Below are positions 62,264 to 64,000 of a stretch of 64,000 bases of DNA, piece by piece. Origin of the DNA: an uncultured bacterium (GTDB taxonomy: Bacteria > Patescibacteriota > Saccharimonadia > Saccharimonadales > Saccharimonadaceae). The notes beneath the pieces were generated by a model, which was not told the origin of the DNA, made no database searches, and saw only the letters and a program-made list of their open reading frames with translations. Both the position numbers and the translations under genes were made by a program. The first letter of the stretch is position 1, and every line of letters begins with the position of its first letter. The stretch lies in NCBI GenBank assembly GCA_938030735.1, contig CALHIM010000011.1:124001-188000 (forward strand), read 5' to 3'.

Positions 62264-64000
62264 ATGGCTGATTTTTTAGAAATTAAAGGTGCACGTGAAC
62301 ATAATTTAAAAAATGTAGATTTAAAAATTCCGCGTGACAAATTAGTGGTGATAACGGGGCTTTCTGGTAGTGGAAAGTCAAGTTTAGCATTTGATACAAT
62401 TTATGCAGAAGGCCAGCGTCGTTATATGGAGAGCCTTAATTCTTATGCGCGACAATTTTTAGGCACAATGGACAAGCCAGATGTAGATCAAATTACGGGG
62501 CTCAGCCCGGCGATTTCAATTGATCAAAAATCTACCAGTCGCAATCCACGCTCGACTGTGGCAACCGTAACGGAAATTTATGATTATCTACGTCTTCTTT
62601 TTGCACGAATCGGTACACCACATTGTCCAATTTGTGGCCGAGATGTGGTTCGGCGTACACCGCAAAGTATTGTTGATAGCATCATGAATCTTGAAGAAGG
62701 TTCACGGTTGATATTGCTTGCGCCAATCGCAAAAGCTAAAAAAGGTGAATTTGCGCATATCCCTGAAGAATTTTCGAAAAAAGGTTTTGCCCGCGCGAGG
62801 GTAGATGGAGTGATTTATGCTTTAGATGAATTCCCTGAACTTGAAAAAAATATTAAGCATAATATTGAAATTGTAGTTGACCGTTTGGTGCTTTCGAAAG
62901 AGATGCGAACACGTTTAGCTCAAAGTGTTGAACAAGCGCTTGAAATGACTAGCGGAATTTTAGAGATTTTGAATGATGAAACTGGCGAGGTGAAGATTTT
63001 TTCTCAACGCTATGCTTGTGAGCTTCACCCAGATGAGCATATTCCAGAACTGGAACCGCGATTATTTTCATTCAACGCGCCACAAGGAGCTTGCGAAACT
63101 TGTTCGGGGCTTGGAACACGAATGGAGATTGACCCAGAATTAGTGCTTTCACCAAATTTGACAATTTCTGAAGGTGCGATTCGTCCGTATAATCGTGTGA
63201 TGGAAAAGGGATATCGAATTAAATTGCTTGAGGAAGTTGCAAAACACCATGGATTTTCAACAAAAGTCCCAACCAAGAAGCTTTCAAAAGAAGCGATTGA
63301 TATTATTTTGTACGGTACAAAAACAGATGAAAAATATCCGATCGAAATGAATGGCCGTGTTTATAACATGAATTTTGAAGGCGTAATTCCAAATCTCGAA
63401 CGCCGTCATCGCGATACGGGTAGTGAATTCCAGCGTAAAGATATCGAAAGATTTATGCGTGTTCGAAAATGTCAAACTTGTGGTGGAAAGCGCTTGAAGC
63501 CGGTTGTTCTTGCTGTGACGGTAGCCGGTTTGAATATTGTAGAAATTTGTGATCTTGCGATTGATGAAGCTGTTGAACTTTTCAAAAATTTAGAACTAAA
63601 TGAGCAACAAAAGTTTATTTCAACTCAAATCCTAAAAGAAATTTCTTCGAGATTGGGCTTTATGAATAATGTTGGCTTGAATTATTTGGAGCTTTCGCGC
63701 GCAGCAAATACTTTGAGCGGTGGTGAGGCGCAGCGTATTCGCTTAGCTACGCAGATCGGTTCTGGTCTTCAAGGTGTGCTTTATGTTTTAGATGAGCCTT
63801 CAATTGGTCTTCACCAACGAGATAATGATAAATTGATTGCTACGCTAAAAAACCTTCGTGATCTGCATAACACTGTTTTAGTAGTGGAACACGATGAGGA
63901 CACGATTCGAGCAGCAGATTGGCTTGTTGATGTTGGCCCTGGTGCTGGTGTGAATGGCGGAATGATTGTGGCTTCTGGCACGCCTGAGGAGGTTTCGAAA
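62264..64000 (+). CDS. uvrA: Excinuclease ABC subunit A, 3' end cut off
   Basis: 579 codons visible from ATG 62264 (RBS agaggtg) to the window edge; the full protein is usually about 940 residues. Walker [13 protein letters not shown] (about 30-41), an Arg/Cys segment CPICGRDVV (about 123), the first signature module with [21 protein letters not shown] (about 485-505) and Walker [18 protein letters not shown] (about 507-523). In the first zinc-finger region the usual CxxC pair reads CELH (CxxH) near residue 252, while ACETC is present; this may still bind zinc. UvrA finds DNA lesions for nucleotide excision repair. Confidence 0.97.
   Translation, partial: MADFLEIKGAREHNLKNVDLKIPRDKLVVITGLSGSGKSSLAFDTIYAEGQRRYMESLNSYARQFLGTMDKPDVDQITGLSPAISIDQKSTSRNPRSTVATVTEIYDYLRLLFARIGTPHCPICGRDVVRRTPQSIVDSIMNLEEGSRLILLAPIAKAKKGEFAHIPEEFSKKGFARARVDGVIYALDEFPELEKNIKHNIEIVVDRLVLSKEMRTRLAQSVEQALEMTSGILEILNDETGEVKIFSQRYACELHPDEHIPELEPRLFSFNAPQGACETCSGLGTRMEIDPELVLSPNLTISEGAIRPYNRVMEKGYRIKLLEEVAKHHGFSTKVPTKKLSKEAIDIILYGTKTDEKYPIEMNGRVYNMNFEGVIPNLERRHRDTGSEFQRKDIERFMRVRKCQTCGGKRLKPVVLAVTVAGLNIVEICDLAIDEAVELFKNLELNEQQKFISTQILKEISSRLGFMNNVGLNYLELSRAANTLSGGEAQRIRLATQIGSGLQGVLYVLDEPSIGLHQRDNDKLIATLKNLRDLHNTVLVVEHDEDTIRAADWLVDVGPGAGVNGGMIVASGTPEEVSK

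Noticed and set aside
1..64000. tRNA, rRNA, tmRNA, RNase P RNA or SRP RNA genes
   Set aside because: I looked for cloverleaf-like G+C-rich blocks and for conserved cores in the non-coding gaps and saw none; a covariance search was not possible.
1..64000. CRISPR array, insertion sequence or prophage
   Set aside because: No regularly spaced identical repeats with unique spacers, no transposase or integrase, and no phage structural genes were seen. The tail-lysozyme domain at 6.5 kb is part of a secreted protein in the secretion cluster.
1..64000. Alternative genetic code (TGA read as Gly, as in some CPR lineages)
   Set aside because: TGA terminates ruvB, trmB and the gene before ruvC at the expected ends, and conserved proteins have no in-frame TGA.

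Overview
The window reads as a gene-dense chromosome segment of a small, AT-rich bacterium, roughly one-third G+C by eye, that uses the standard bacterial code (TGA acts as a stop, for example at the ends of ruvB and trmB). The best fit is a host-associated member of Candidatus Saccharibacteria (TM7, Patescibacteria/CPR). This is inferred from gene content: a stripped-down VirB4-type secretion cluster beside murein hydrolases, type IV pilus parts, an arginine deiminase cluster, LGFP cell-wall repeats typical of Actinobacteria (the usual hosts of these episymbionts), and many short lineage-specific surface proteins. I cannot name the genus from this sequence.

Layout. 1-8.7 kb: type IV secretion-like cluster (truncated P/Q-rich protein, separate TraC/VirB4 N-domain, VirB4 ATPase, large membrane protein with an M23 peptidase, secreted lysozyme-SGNH-NlpC protein, PEGA protein). 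8.7-13.1 kb: replication origin block with recF, dnaN and dnaA on the minus strand and rpmH on the plus strand; DnaA boxes lie on both sides of dnaA. 13.2-25.4 kb: two surface proteins, ruvC-ruvA-ruvB, a PH-domain protein, a pilin, recA-recX, a PilB-like protein that has lost its ATPase motifs, tilS and several orphans. 25.4-33.4 kb: ftsH, murJ, lepA (split into two frames), a DUF4352 protein behind a poly-G promoter, and rnpA-yidC-khpB. 33.4-50.2 kb: surface glycan region (GtrA, glycosyltransferases, LGFP protein, Wzm/Wzt exporter, polyprenyl sugar transferase, O-antigen ligase-like protein, LCP ligase, LexA-like HTH). 50.2-62.2 kb: MscS, the arcA-arcB-YfcC arginine cluster, a TylF-like methyltransferase, DsbA-like oxidoreductase, CBS protein, aspS and trmB. 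62.3 kb to the end: uvrA, cut by the window edge.

How it may work together. The secretion cluster, its four wall-active domains, the pilin, the LGFP protein and the glycan genes together form an envelope kit for contact with a Gram-positive host. The arginine deiminase genes fit an energy strategy based on host-derived arginine. The remainder is core replication, repair and translation.

Most striking signals: (1) a run of 10 G placed exactly in the spacer of a promoter, a textbook phase-variation arrangement; (2) strong over-representation of TTCGAA in all three reading frames, with gaps that mark probable foreign segments (35.9-37.1 kb and 38.7-44.5 kb); (3) many genes whose start codon lies 6-8 nt after an extended -10 element, implying leaderless mRNAs; (4) a PilB-family protein without Walker A, Walker B or His-box residues; (5) a lepA split that a single extra G would repair. 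No tRNA, rRNA, CRISPR array or insertion sequence was recognised.
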